64,000 bases of DNA, from positions 310,150-374,149 of the forward strand of contig RXJR01000009.1 in NCBI GenBank assembly GCA_003963305.1, given 5' to 3'. The notes beneath the pieces were generated by a model that was given only the letters and a program-made list of their open reading frames with translations, did no database searches and was not told the DNA's origin. The translations under genes and the position numbers were made by a program. Each line of letters starts with the position of its first letter. Position 1 is the stretch's first letter. The DNA comes from Candidatus Melainabacteria bacterium. GTDB lineage: Bacteria > Cyanobacteriota > Vampirovibrionia > Obscuribacterales > Obscuribacteraceae. Of the stretch, positions 53,069 through 61,566 are shown piece after piece.

Positions 53069-53123
53069 GTACGTCACTTGTACTTCACTTGTACGTGACT
53101 GGTACGTCACTAGTATGTGACTG
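53069..53123. repeat. Five tandem 11-bp repeats
   Basis: Five contiguous 11-bp units (GTACGTCACTT, GTACTTCACTT, GTACGTGACTG, GTACGTCACTA, GTATGTGACTG) lie in the gap between two converging genes. The unit is close to one helical turn, and units alternate between GTCAC and GTGAC, so neighbouring copies are partly inverted. It may be a protein-binding array, a folded RNA or slippage product. Confidence 0.8.
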
Positions 53124-53163
53124 GTATCGCATGTGATATCGCACAACCTGCCATGAGTCTGGT

Positions 53164-53730
53164 TCAAGTTTTGCCGAAGAGCCAGTTGATGAAGGGGCGA
53201 AACCAGCCTTTGTTAGTGTGTTTGAGTTGCTGGAAGCTCTTGCTTTGTTCTTGTCCGCGTCGCCGGGCGCCGAGGCACAGGTCGTATGTGATGGCGACGT
53301 TTTTTTCCTTGTCAAACTCCGCTCTCAGAACGACGTATGCCACCATGGTCGTACGTCGCCAGTAAGCCAGTCTCAGGGCTTTGCAAGTACAACCGGGTGT
53401 TTTGCTTTTGCCGTTGCTCCATGGTGGTACGACGTTCCTGAGCTTTTTCTTTTTCCGAACCGCATCTCCACCTTGAGTTGTAGATTGCTCTTCGGCCGAT
53501 TCTTCTTCTTCCTCTTCTTCCTCTACCGGGTCGTCCATTCCAGGCACAGTGCTGTTGAACTGCGGCTTGCCCCAGACGTTGGTTATCTCTTTTACGAGCA
53601 GGTCGAAGCTCTCGCTAAATCTTCTTTCGACGTTCGAAACGTGGCGCGAGGCTGTTTCAATCACGTGTTCGTTTGATTGCACCGAGGACTCGCCGAGCAA
53701 TCGTTCAATGATAGTGATTGCATTTGTCAT
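53164..53730 (-). CDS. Charged protein with acidic run and GWFRPF tail, unknown
   Basis: The protein has 188 residues from the ATG at 53730 (GAGG upstream); an extension to 53832 is not supported. Residues 70-77 are eight Glu, followed by a basic KKKKLR stretch near 93-98, and a compact domain (CTCKALRLAYWRRTTMVAYVVLRAEF and ITYDLCLGARRRG) to about 160. The C-terminus is GWFRPFINWLFGKT, an amphipathic aromatic/basic tail. No family recognised. The tail resembles those of two other proteins in this window. Confidence 0.7.
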   Translation of the reverse strand: MTNAITIIERLLGESSVQSNEHVIETASRHVSNVERRFSESFDLLVKEITNVWGKPQFNSTVPGMDDPVEEEEEEEESAEEQSTTQGGDAVRKKKKLRNVVPPWSNGKSKTPGCTCKALRLAYWRRTTMVAYVVLRAEFDKEKNVAITYDLCLGARRRGQEQSKSFQQLKHTNKGWFRPFINWLFGKT

Positions 53731-53862
53731 GATCTTGCGCCTCAGGAAAATAATCGGCCGCCAGTAGTTTAACAAAAGATTGCGCTTAAACCAAATTTCT
53801 CGGCAAAGGGAGCCAAACCTTTTGTGGTACAAAGCAATGACGAGCGCTACAGGAGTTAGACC

Positions 53863-54537
53863 ATGAAATTGCTGCAGATGTTAGCTGCGCTTACGGCGAT
53901 CGCACTTTTCAGTGTTCCGGTTCTTGCCGAAGGCCGTCCATTTCCCGGCAAAGGTGAAGAGGCAAAATGGTCACAGGCTTGTGTTCCGTTCAATCAAGGT
54001 ATTACTTTCTATCGTGCCGGCAACTACCCTAAGGCAATCGAGAAATATAAAGAGGCAATTGCCATATATCCGCACGATTATGACTTCTATAACAATCTCG
54101 GTTTGACCTACAAAAAGAACAACGAGCTTGATCTGGCTGCCGAAGCGTTGAAGAAATCAATTGAATTGAAGCCGAATGTCTGGGAGAGCTGGAGTAATCT
54201 TGGCAGCGTGTATAAACATCAGAAGAAGGCGAAAGAAGCAGTAGACGCATTCTCAAAGGCGCTGCAATATAATCCTCCAGCCAACAAAAAAACTTTGATA
54301 ATGCAAAACCTGAATGCTATGAAGGTGGAAGAGGCACAGACGGCTGTAGCAAAAGATACGTCTTCTGAAGTCGGTGCTGCCGCTTCGGGCTCGGCGGCTC
54401 CCAGGGGAGCAGCGTCGACATCAGTTCCAGCGGCGTCTATGTCATCATCATCAGCATCGCCATCGCCCGGAGCACCTCCGGCGATGGCTCCTGCAGCTAA
54501 ACCGGCTGCTTCAGATCCTGTACCCATTGCTCATTAG
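53863..54537 (+). CDS. Exported TPR protein
   Basis: This 224-residue protein has a signal peptide (LLQMLAALTAIALFSVPVLA), then three canonical TPRs (about 43-145: FNQGITFYRAGNYPKAIEKY, YNNLGLTYKKNNELDLAAEAL, WSNLGSVYKHQKKAKEAVDAF). A Ser/Ala/Pro-rich disordered tail ends in PVPIAH. AGGAG precedes the ATG. A periplasmic protein-interaction role is likely. It converges with the Lon-N gene. Confidence 0.85.
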   Translation: MKLLQMLAALTAIALFSVPVLAEGRPFPGKGEEAKWSQACVPFNQGITFYRAGNYPKAIEKYKEAIAIYPHDYDFYNNLGLTYKKNNELDLAAEALKKSIELKPNVWESWSNLGSVYKHQKKAKEAVDAFSKALQYNPPANKKTLIMQNLNAMKVEEAQTAVAKDTSSEVGAAASGSAAPRGAASTSVPAASMSSSSASPSPGAPPAMAPAAKPAASDPVPIAH

Positions 54538-54562
54538 GTTAGTATCGTTAGTTCGCATTGAC

Positions 54563-54615
54563 CACGTCCGCACGCGACTGTGCCGTAATCACGTCCGCAC
54601 CATATGCAGTGCGGA
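54563..54615. repeat. Direct repeat and hairpin between converging genes
   Basis: CACGTCCGCAC occurs at 54563-54573 and 54590-54600. The second copy starts a hairpin (TCCGCAC at 54594-54600 with GTGCGGA at 54609-54615). No long T-run follows; it may still act as a weak terminator. Confidence 0.45.
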
Positions 54616-54639
54616 GGGGTGCGGCTTTAAATAAGATGT

Positions 54640-55281
54640 TTAACCGACTGCGTCTTTTAAGGCTGTTCTTGCAGCCAGTTGATTTCGGCTGCCTGTAAGA
54701 ATCTCTACTTCACGTTTTAGTCGCAGAGAGGTATCTTGCAATTCCAGCAATTTCTGTTGCTCCGAGGCCAGGTCGTACAGATTGCTGGCAACCCAAAACG
54801 ATAGTTTCTCTGCCGTTTCCGGAAGGTTCTCGGGGAGTTCGACTGTTTTATCAGTCAATTTTGCCAGCAGGTAGGCTATGTCTTTTAAAAGTTGTGATAC
54901 TTCGGTTGCCAGCGTATTCACCTCAGGACCTGGTGCAGTATCTTCCAACCATTCCACCAGACCTATCTTGTAGGGCGTTTCCTGAATGTATTCGAGCACT
55001 CTAAAGCGCTTTCTACCAACCGTCATAATGTTCAGGCGTCCATCATTTAGTCTTCTGAAATCCGTAATTTCGGCGCTGCATCCGACACGAGCCGGCTCGT
55101 GATTGACAGGGTCCCAGAGCTGAATGCCGAAGCTCTTATCGCCATCCAGGATGGTATTGACCATGAGCCGATATCGGGGCTCAAAAATGTGCAACGGCAT
55201 TGGTCTGTCAGGAAAAAGAACCACCTCCGGTAACGGAAAAAGTGGCAGTTCACGCACAGATACTGAAGAGGGGTTCGCCAT
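54640..55281 (-). CDS. Stand-alone Lon N-terminal (LON substrate-binding) domain protein
   Basis: This 213-residue protein has the Lon-N domain without the ATPase or protease parts. It starts RELPLFPLPEVVLFPDRPMP and continues HIFEPRYRLMVNTI, GIQLWDP and DGRLNIMTVGRKRFRVLEY. A long C-terminal helical region follows (EQQKLLELQDTSLRLKREVEIL). Such proteins occur in cyanobacteria and other bacteria and probably bind protein substrates. The ribosome-binding site is weak. No lon gene is adjacent. Confidence 0.9.
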   Translation of the reverse strand: MANPSSVSVRELPLFPLPEVVLFPDRPMPLHIFEPRYRLMVNTILDGDKSFGIQLWDPVNHEPARVGCSAEITDFRRLNDGRLNIMTVGRKRFRVLEYIQETPYKIGLVEWLEDTAPGPEVNTLATEVSQLLKDIAYLLAKLTDKTVELPENLPETAEKLSFWVASNLYDLASEQQKLLELQDTSLRLKREVEILTGSRNQLAARTALKDAVG

Positions 55282-55378
55282 ACTTACTACTTTACAGCAA
55301 CCCGCGGATGATTAATAAGTTCGTTGCGTAGTTAGAAGTGTGTTACTTTTTTCAAACTGAGCAAAGCCCTTTAGACGT

Positions 55379-56089
55379 TTGAGAGGGCTGCGCGATGGGG
55401 ATAAATTGTCATGGGACCGTGATGGCGGCGGCTTGCGAGTGGATAGCGACTGGGATCACTATAAGGAACTGGCTGAGAGGGCAATGCAGGCGGGAGACTA
55501 TCCTGATGCAGAGTCTCTGTGGTTTGCGGCGCTGCAGATTGTCGAATTTGATGGAGAAGGCGACCCTCGCCTGGCTACCACACTGGACGGACTGGCTGCT
55601 GCCTGTTCCGGCCAGCGCAAATACGGACAGGCACAAAACCTATACTGGGATGCCATAAAGATCAAAGAAAAATATGACGGCTATGACAGTTTAAATACGG
55701 CTATAAGCCTGAGAGGCCTGGCCGGCGTCTATTACGAGCAGGGCAAGTATACCGAGGCTGAAGCGCTCGGTAAACGCGTACTGAACATATTCGAGCAGAT
55801 TCACGGTCCTCATCATGCCGATGTAGGGGAAATTGCGATGAATCTGGCTGCCCTGTACCACAAGCAAAAAAATGTCGAACAGGCCCAGATTTTTTATCAG
55901 AGAGCGCTGGAAATTAAGGAACAGACCAACAGCGGTACGCAGCCGAAGATATCGACGCCGTTCAGTCAGCGCACAGCAAAACCGACGTCTGTTTGCCCTG
56001 TTTGCGAGCGAACATACGTCGGTGATACGTGTTTGAAGTGCACTCAAACCACCTTAAAGGCGATAGAAGCACCGAGCGGCAGCTCTTAG
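55379..56089 (+). CDS. Cytoplasmic TPR protein with C-terminal zinc ribbon
   Basis: The protein has 236 residues from the TTG at 55379; TTG at 55403 or GTG at 55438 are alternatives, so the N-terminus is uncertain. Three kinesin-light-chain-type TPRs (AESLWFAALQIVEFDGEGDPR, AQNLYWDAIKIKEKYDG, AEALGKRVLNIFEQIHGPHH) cover about 25-185. The end has four Cys in CPVCERTYVGDTCLKC, a zinc-ribbon pattern. No signal peptide, unlike most other TPR proteins here. Probably an adaptor for protein or nucleic-acid complexes. Confidence 0.78.
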   Translation: MRGLRDGDKLSWDRDGGGLRVDSDWDHYKELAERAMQAGDYPDAESLWFAALQIVEFDGEGDPRLATTLDGLAAACSGQRKYGQAQNLYWDAIKIKEKYDGYDSLNTAISLRGLAGVYYEQGKYTEAEALGKRVLNIFEQIHGPHHADVGEIAMNLAALYHKQKNVEQAQIFYQRALEIKEQTNSGTQPKISTPFSQRTAKPTSVCPVCERTYVGDTCLKCTQTTLKAIEAPSGSS

Positions 56090-56113
56090 TTCTAGTTCAG
56101 ACCTGCTCAGGTT

Positions 56114-56395
56114 TTAGCTGTTCAGACTTGCCTGCATGCCTGCTTGCTGTTGAATAGAAGCTTGCTGTTGCTGCACTTGTTCTGATTCAGATGCCAGGCG
56201 CGCTGCCCTGCTACGTCCTCTACTCTGACCGCCTTTGCGCCCCGCTTCAGCCGCTTCGGCGGAGGTGAATTCGTGAGCGGTGCCGCGCGCGTGTGCGGCT
56301 TTTCCTCCCATGGAAGCAATCTGGCGTTGTTCGTCTTTATTCATGGAAGCGAATCCGCGATTGCTCTTCTTTGGTTTTTCTGTTTCGTAAGACAT
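56114..56395 (-). CDS. KGG-repeat (GsiB/con-10-like) stress protein
   Basis: This 93-residue protein carries the KGG-type repeats: RGFASMNKDEQRQIASMGGK followed by AAHARGTAHEFTSAEAAEAG and RKGGQSRGRSR. These repeats define small hydrophilic stress proteins such as GsiB. A Gln-rich tail (SEQVQQQQASIQQQAG) follows. GAGG lies upstream of the ATG. The family is linked to general stress or desiccation; the exact role is unknown. Confidence 0.88.
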   Translation of the reverse strand: MSYETEKPKKSNRGFASMNKDEQRQIASMGGKAAHARGTAHEFTSAEAAEAGRKGGQSRGRSRAARLASESEQVQQQQASIQQQAGMQASLNS

Positions 56396-56583
56396 TTTTT
56401 TGAACCTCGTCGAATGTTTATGTCATCTTCCGTACGTCGTTCCGCAGGCTTATGCACCACATGCGGTGCTTGGTAACCAGAATTTGATGGAGCGTAAAAA
56501 ACCTTATTGATGAACGTGTCGAAAAATAGTAACTAAACTGCTTTCTCGATCGAATTCGATTTTTCACAGTGGTCTTGTAGAGT

Positions 56584-56637
56584 TCCAGAGATGCTGGCGA
56601 AATGGAATTAGTTCCCAGATCTGGATAGTGTTTTTTT
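56584..56637 (+). terminator. Possible terminator or small-RNA 3' end
   Basis: TCCAGA...CTGG pairs with CCAG-A-TCTGGA through a stem with an uneven bulge, and about five bases later T7 follows. No coding gene lies directly upstream on the plus strand, so it may end a small RNA transcribed from about 56470-56560. Confidence 0.35.
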
Positions 56638-56946
56638 AAGGTCCTACCTTGAGTACCTCATAGTCTACACTTATGCCGCCAAATTGGCAAATCTCGACAG
56701 TAAGTTGCTGAAGAGCTGATTAGCCTTGCGTTTAGCGGATTTCGCTCTGTCCGGTGAAGGAAGGCGTGTCGTCTTTAATATACTTTGCGAGCGATTTGGT
56801 CTTTCAAACGTCTTTCAACTGAACGAATTAATGTGTAGGCGGCATATAAAACTCAAGTTTGAAGAAAAAATATATTTTGCCAGGGAGCCTTTTGAAGTTT
56901 TTGTAGATTGAATTTGTGAGGGTTCGTGTGGCTCTCGGGCACTATT

Positions 56947-56969
56947 TGGGGCACCTAAGAATCGCCCCA
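56947..56969 (+). promoter_or_regulatory. Hairpin abutting the dnaK Shine-Dalgarno site
   Basis: TGGGGC (56947-56952) and GCCCCA (56964-56969) can pair around an 11-base loop. The right arm directly joins the AGGAGGG ribosome-binding site (56969-56975) of dnaK. It could act as a translation control element, such as a simple thermosensor. Confidence 0.4.
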
Positions 56970-56981
56970 GGAGGGATGTAG

Positions 56982-58934
56982 ATGACTAAGGCAGTAGGTA
57001 TTGATTTGGGCACGACAAACTCGGTGGTAGCTGTAATGGAAGGCGGCAAGCCGATTGTCATCGCCAATACTGAGGGTGCTAGAACAACACCGTCCATCGT
57101 CGCATTCACCAAAACAGGCGAAAGATTGGTCGGACAGCTGGCAAGACGCCAATCAGTTCTAAATCCCGAAAGCACGATTTATTCAATTAAGCGCTTCATT
57201 GGTCGACGTTTCGACGAAGTCGGCGAAGAGATGAAGACTGTCTCTTATAAAGTACGCAATGGCAACGATGGCGGTTGCAAAGTCTCGATTCAAGGCAAGG
57301 AGTATACCCCGGAAGAGATTTCTGCGATGGTACTGCGGAAGCTAAAGGAAGATGCAGAAAAGTACCTGGGTGAGAAAGTGACATCTGCAGTCATAACTGT
57401 GCCTGCATACTTTAATGATTCGCAAAGACAGGCAACTAAAAACGCGGGTGCGATTGCCGGTCTCGATGTTTTGCGCATCATCAACGAGCCGACAGCAGCC
57501 GCTCTTGCATACGGAATTGAGAAGAAAAGCAATGAGACGGTGCTTGTATTTGACCTCGGTGGCGGCACGTTCGACGTGTCTATTCTAGAGGTCGGGGACG
57601 GAGTCTTCGAAGTACGGTCAACCGCGGGTGACTCTCACTTGGGCGGAGACGACTTTGACCACTGCATCGTCGCCTGGTTGGCCGATGAATTCAAAAAGGC
57701 AGAGGGTATCGATTTGCGCAACGACTCGCAGGCGCTACAGCGTCTGACAGAAGCTGCGGAGAAAGCCAAGATTGAACTTTCATCTGTGACCGAAACAACG
57801 ATTTCGTTGCCCTTCATTACAGCAAATGCAGACGGACCTAAGCATCTGGACACGCGATTGACGAGAGCGAAGTTTAATGAATTGACCAGGCATCTTGTGG
57901 AACGGTGCCGCAAGCCCGTGCTTCAGGCGCTGGAAGATGCGAAATTGAGTTTGAAGGACCTTCAAGAAGTGGTTCTTGTAGGAGGTTCCACTCGTATTCC
58001 GGCAGTGCAAGAACTGGTCAAAAATCTGACCGGTGGTAAGGAGCCGAACCAGAGTGTGAACCCTGACGAGGTCGTAGCGATCGGTGCCGCGATTCAGGCC
58101 GGTGTGCTGGCGGGCGATGTGAAAGATGTCGTCTTGCTCGATGTGACACCGCTTTCCCTGGGAATCGAAACCATGGGAGGAGTCTTCACCAAATTGGTTG
58201 AACGCAACACCACTATTCCAACTCATAAATCTGAGGTCTTCTCTACCGCAGAAGATAATCAGCCGGGAGTAGATGTGCAGATCTTCCAGGGTGAGCGAGC
58301 TATGGCTCGGGCGAACAAATTGCTTGGAAACTTCAAGCTGGAGGGCATTCGCCCTGCACCGCGGGGAGTGCCTCAAATTGAAGTCTCGTTCGACATTGAT
58401 GCCAACGGTATCCTGCATGTGACTGCGAAAGATAAAGGCAGCGGCAGTGAGCAGAAGATTACGATCACAGCGAGCACGAATTTGTCAAAAGATGATATTG
58501 CTCGCATGGTTAAGGAAGCGCAGGAGCATGCTGCTGAAGATTCTAAGACGAAGGAAGACGCGGATGCTCGCAACCGTGCCGACCAGATGTGTTACATGAT
58601 CGAGAAGCAGGTGCAAGAGTCAGGTCTTTCCAGCTCGCCGAATCGTTCCAGAGCGGAGACCCTGATTGCAGAAATTCGGGAAAAAACAGCTGCTCGTGCT
58701 GATGCTTCAACATTGAAGCCGCTCTTGGACGAACTGCAAAGTGTTGCAACGCAACTGCAACAGGAGGCAGCCAGTCAGTCTTCCTTCAATGCGCAACAGC
58801 AACAACAGTCGAATAATGACTGCAGTCCGAACGACAATGTCCGCTTCCATAACGGAAACGTCAACAAAAGCGGGTTCAATCAGGCGCATTCCGGAGCGGG
58901 AGGTGATGATGTCATCGATGTAGAAGTCGCCTGA
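56982..58934 (+). CDS. dnaK: Hsp70 chaperone DnaK
   Basis: This 650-residue Hsp70 has all signature motifs: [16 protein letters not shown] (N-terminal), [30 protein letters not shown], and the substrate-binding domain from the linker [18 protein letters not shown]. The tail is Gln/Asn-rich (before the DDVIDVEVA end), a feature of bacterial DnaK tails. It folds proteins with DnaJ and GrpE, but neither gene is adjacent. AGGAGGG precedes the ATG. A strong terminator follows. No CIRCE element was seen upstream. Confidence 0.98.
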   Translation: MTKAVGIDLGTTNSVVAVMEGGKPIVIANTEGARTTPSIVAFTKTGERLVGQLARRQSVLNPESTIYSIKRFIGRRFDEVGEEMKTVSYKVRNGNDGGCKVSIQGKEYTPEEISAMVLRKLKEDAEKYLGEKVTSAVITVPAYFNDSQRQATKNAGAIAGLDVLRIINEPTAAALAYGIEKKSNETVLVFDLGGGTFDVSILEVGDGVFEVRSTAGDSHLGGDDFDHCIVAWLADEFKKAEGIDLRNDSQALQRLTEAAEKAKIELSSVTETTISLPFITANADGPKHLDTRLTRAKFNELTRHLVERCRKPVLQALEDAKLSLKDLQEVVLVGGSTRIPAVQELVKNLTGGKEPNQSVNPDEVVAIGAAIQAGVLAGDVKDVVLLDVTPLSLGIETMGGVFTKLVERNTTIPTHKSEVFSTAEDNQPGVDVQIFQGERAMARANKLLGNFKLEGIRPAPRGVPQIEVSFDIDANGILHVTAKDKGSGSEQKITITASTNLSKDDIARMVKEAQEHAAEDSKTKEDADARNRADQMCYMIEKQVQESGLSSSPNRSRAETLIAEIREKTAARADASTLKPLLDELQSVATQLQQEAASQSSFNAQQQQQSNNDCSPNDNVRFHNGNVNKSGFNQAHSGAGGDDVIDVEVA

Positions 58935-58960
58935 TCATCGAACAGTCAATGTGGGAACAA

Positions 58961-58992
58961 AAAACAACCTGGGGAACCAGGTTGTTTTTTTT
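58961..58992 (+). terminator. Rho-independent terminator of dnaK
   Basis: A perfect 10-bp stem (AACAACCTGG with CCAGGTTGTT) closed by a GGAA loop is followed by a run of eight T. It starts 27 bases after the dnaK stop. Confidence 0.93.
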
Positions 58993-59034
58993 ACGTCGCA
59001 GGAAGCATTACCCTATTTCGGCAGTCTTCGACTT

Positions 59035-59073
59035 TCTACTGGGACTATCTACTGGGACATTCGACTGGGACTG
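59035..59073. repeat. Three tandem 13-bp repeats
   Basis: TCTACTGGGACTA, TCTACTGGGACAT and TCGACTGGGACTG follow each other between the dnaK terminator and the next stop codon, with a partial fourth copy. No coding role. Confidence 0.7.
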
Positions 59074-59085
59074 TCGGACTTTCGG

Positions 59086-59748
59086 CTAGAACGTAGGACT
59101 GGATAGACCAGCCGTCTGCCCGTTGGCTCGCATTGCTTCTTGAATCGAGATGTTGAGTCCGGTCAATCCCCGTTCGATGGTATCAATATCCGACTTCGAT
59201 TCAGTGCGGTTGAGGATCATCTGACCCAGTCGTGAACTGTCCGCTCGCAAGTTCTCGGCTTGATATGCGGTTATCCAGCCATTTGCAACCGAGCGATCGA
59301 TTTGTTCGTTCATGGCCGCCAATCTGTTGCCATAGACGGGAAATGGACTGATCATCGCCGCCGAAGTCGTCTCAGACGAAACGCTGGCTGGTTTAGAGCC
59401 CATCATGATGACACTGCGGCGAATTGTTTCAGGTTCGCTAACGATGGTCGGTTGGATATTAGGTGTTGTAGTCGTCACAGTCGTCTTAGTCGTTTTCACT
59501 GTCTGAGCCGGCAAAACTGCTGCTGGTGCGATATATGCAGGTTCGACTATGGCTGTCGTGGGTGCTACTATCACTTTTGACGCCGGCACGATTTGCATCA
59601 TTGGTGCGGGCGCGACATAAGTTGTCGTGTTAGTTGCCGGTTCGACGTAAGTTGTAGTTTTCGTGATGCAGTCAGCGTTTGCTGGGGTAAGCGAAGTTAC
59701 TCCGCCTACAAGTGCCAGCAACGTTAAAATGTTGCGTCTGGTTTTCAT
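59086..59748 (-). CDS. Exported protein rich in Thr/Val/Pro, unknown function
   Basis: The protein has 220 residues from the ATG at 59748 (GAGG directly upstream); the longer frame to 59907 is rejected. The signal peptide is RNILTLLALVGGVTSLTPANA. A Thr/Val/Ala/Pro-rich stretch with YVEPAT/YVAPAP repeats (about 28-100) is followed by a helical C-terminal part (MNEQIDRSVANGWITAYQAE, IERGLTGLNISIQEAMRA). No family recognised. It may be an envelope or surface protein. Confidence 0.75.
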   Translation of the reverse strand: MKTRRNILTLLALVGGVTSLTPANADCITKTTTYVEPATNTTTYVAPAPMMQIVPASKVIVAPTTAIVEPAYIAPAAVLPAQTVKTTKTTVTTTTPNIQPTIVSEPETIRRSVIMMGSKPASVSSETTSAAMISPFPVYGNRLAAMNEQIDRSVANGWITAYQAENLRADSSRLGQMILNRTESKSDIDTIERGLTGLNISIQEAMRANGQTAGLSSPTF

Positions 59749-59929
59749 GTCCTCACCTCTTCTCTTGCTCTCGGTGGGAAACCTGACGGAGAGTGAAGAA
59801 TGTGTGTTCCAAAAGTCTGAACAAATGTTTTCTTCAAAATGGCTTAGCGAGCGGCTTGAGCCGCTAAACATAAGGTTTACAATGACTCGACTATGGATCC
59901 TGACCACTCACCTGTTCGTTTGGAATAAC

Positions 59930-61357
59930 TCAGCTATGTGTCAATAGCGTTCTGTCAGGTGCACCTGTTTCGCTATGTGGCTTCGCAAGCGGTAGTAAGA
60001 CCCAGAAGGTGGCACCGTTTCCGAGAGTGCTGCTGACGCCCATGGTGCCGCTCATGAGGGAGACGAGGCTCTTGCAAATCGACAAGCCCAGTCCAGTTCC
60101 CCCGTAGACGCGTGTGGTGGACCCGTCGGCTTGTACAAACGGTTGAAATAACTTCTCCTGGACGTCTGGCGCAATACCGATGCCGGTATCAGTGACCTGG
60201 ATGCGAGTGCGATCGTTTTCTGACTTTATGGAAATGGTGATGCCACCATGAGCGGTGAATTTTATGGCGTTGTAGACAAGATTTAGTATTACTTGCTTGA
60301 TGCGAATTTTGTCTCCGATGAGACTTTCACTTACCGACGGTTCCACAACTGTATTCATGAACAAGCCTTTGCGGCTGGCATCGTTGTTGGTTATCGTGAG
60401 GACTTCTTGCAACAGTTCGCGCGGAGAGAATTCATGATGTTCCAGCACCATTTTGCCGGCTTCCAATTTTGAAAAATCCAGAAGGTCATTGACGATGACC
60501 AAGAGGTGCTTGGTAGATTCATGGAGGTGTTGTGCTATTTCTTGCCCCTCTGAGTCAAGCTCTTTCAGATTTAGCAATTCAGACATCCCCAGGATGCCGC
60601 TTAGTGGAGTACGAATTTCGTGGCTCATATTCGTAACGAACTCTGACTTCAGCCGAGAACCTTCAAGTGCTTTGTCGCGAGCGTCTTTCAATTGTTGCTC
60701 TGATTCGAGCAATAACTTTTGCGATCTCAAGTTTGCCACCAGTTGCCGAAACACAACGATAAACAGTGCCAGCATTGCTAAACCCAGTGTGGGGAATAAA
60801 CCTCTAGCGAAAAGTGTCTTGCTGTTTGAACGACTCAGGTACTGATCGAGTTTGTTCAGACTGGCGATGTCTATCGGGTCATAGAGTTCATGGATTTTAT
60901 CCATATTGTCTTTTTGGCGATCCAGTGCTTCTTCTATCTCTGCGGCGGATGCCTTATCAGCACGTAATTGCACAAGTTTCTTGAGCGAAATCTGCTCAGC
61001 ATCGATGGCCTTTTTAACAGCGGCAACGGCCGCCTGCTGAGCGGGATCGGTCTGTGCCGAAATATCGATTTTAGCAATGGCCTCAGGTAGCTTATTCAGT
61101 GCTTCGTTGTATGGCTTCAGGTAGGATGTTTTACCGGTCAGCACATAGCCGCGTGCTCCGTTTTCAGAGTCCCGCAGTAGCGAAATTACGTCGACGATTC
61201 TGACGCGATATTGATGGGTGAGGTCGAGAAATTTTTCGAGTTTGACTATGTCAAAGATCGTCAGGTAGGCGCTCAAATAGATAGTGCCGGTGACCAGGAA
61301 AAGAACTGCGAAACCGGCAAATAACTGTTGTTCTGTGCTGAGTCTTGACTTGAGCAT
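59930..61357 (-). CDS. Membrane sensor histidine kinase with CHASE3 domain
   Basis: This 475-residue protein has TM1 at about 14-34, a CHASE3-type helical periplasmic domain (40-180, with the typical RDSENGARGYVLTG motif) and TM2 at 184-204. HisKA follows with NMSHEIRTPLSGILGMSELL (His246), then HATPase with DTGIGIAPDVQEKLFQPF and GGTGLGLSICKSL. No receiver domain is present and no response regulator gene is adjacent, so it is an orphan kinase. It may feed a regulator elsewhere. Confidence 0.93.
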   Translation of the reverse strand: MLKSRLSTEQQLFAGFAVLFLVTGTIYLSAYLTIFDIVKLEKFLDLTHQYRVRIVDVISLLRDSENGARGYVLTGKTSYLKPYNEALNKLPEAIAKIDISAQTDPAQQAAVAAVKKAIDAEQISLKKLVQLRADKASAAEIEEALDRQKDNMDKIHELYDPIDIASLNKLDQYLSRSNSKTLFARGLFPTLGLAMLALFIVVFRQLVANLRSQKLLLESEQQLKDARDKALEGSRLKSEFVTNMSHEIRTPLSGILGMSELLNLKELDSEGQEIAQHLHESTKHLLVIVNDLLDFSKLEAGKMVLEHHEFSPRELLQEVLTITNNDASRKGLFMNTVVEPSVSESLIGDKIRIKQVILNLVYNAIKFTAHGGITISIKSENDRTRIQVTDTGIGIAPDVQEKLFQPFVQADGSTTRVYGGTGLGLSICKSLVSLMSGTMGVSSTLGNGATFWVLLPLAKPHSETGAPDRTLLTHS

Positions 61358-61566
61358 AGTTTATCGAGTGTTCTCAGGCACTTCTAAACGTACCGTCTCA
61401 AGTATCGCATGAACGCGACTGCGTGTGACTTCCGGGGATGTTGAGATAGTTGAGCTTGTGGTCAGTAATCCTCAACAGATTGGAAAAAAGAATTTTCAAA
61501 ATTATTTGAACTTTTTTGCCCTGGATGACGTTATATAAGACATAGGTCAGCAATGAGGTGACGACG

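Larger units (their letters stand above)
56396..56981. other. 586-base intergenic region before dnaK
   Basis: No convincing protein gene is present; a 61-codon TTG-initiated frame at 56726-56911 has no ribosome-binding site. The region contains a palindrome ATCGAATTCGAT (56549-56560) followed by T4, a hairpin-plus-T7 structure (56584-56637), a GCCAAATTGGC palindrome (56678-56688), and the dnaK leader hairpin (56947-56969). It must hold promoters for the KGG gene (minus) and dnaK (plus). Confidence 0.6.

Noticed and set aside
53048-53163. CRISPR-like array
   Set aside because: Units are 11 bp and contiguous without spacers, and no cas genes are present.
56726-56911. 61-codon TTG-initiated frame before dnaK
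   Set aside because: No ribosome-binding site, rare start codon, no recognisable protein features.
56700-56981. CIRCE (HrcA) element before dnaK
   Set aside because: I looked for TTAGCACTC-N9-GAGTGCTAA or a close variant and found none.
59749-59907. N-terminal extension of the exported Thr/Val-rich protein
   Set aside because: The internal ATG at 59748 has GAGG and directly begins a signal peptide; the extension would bury it.
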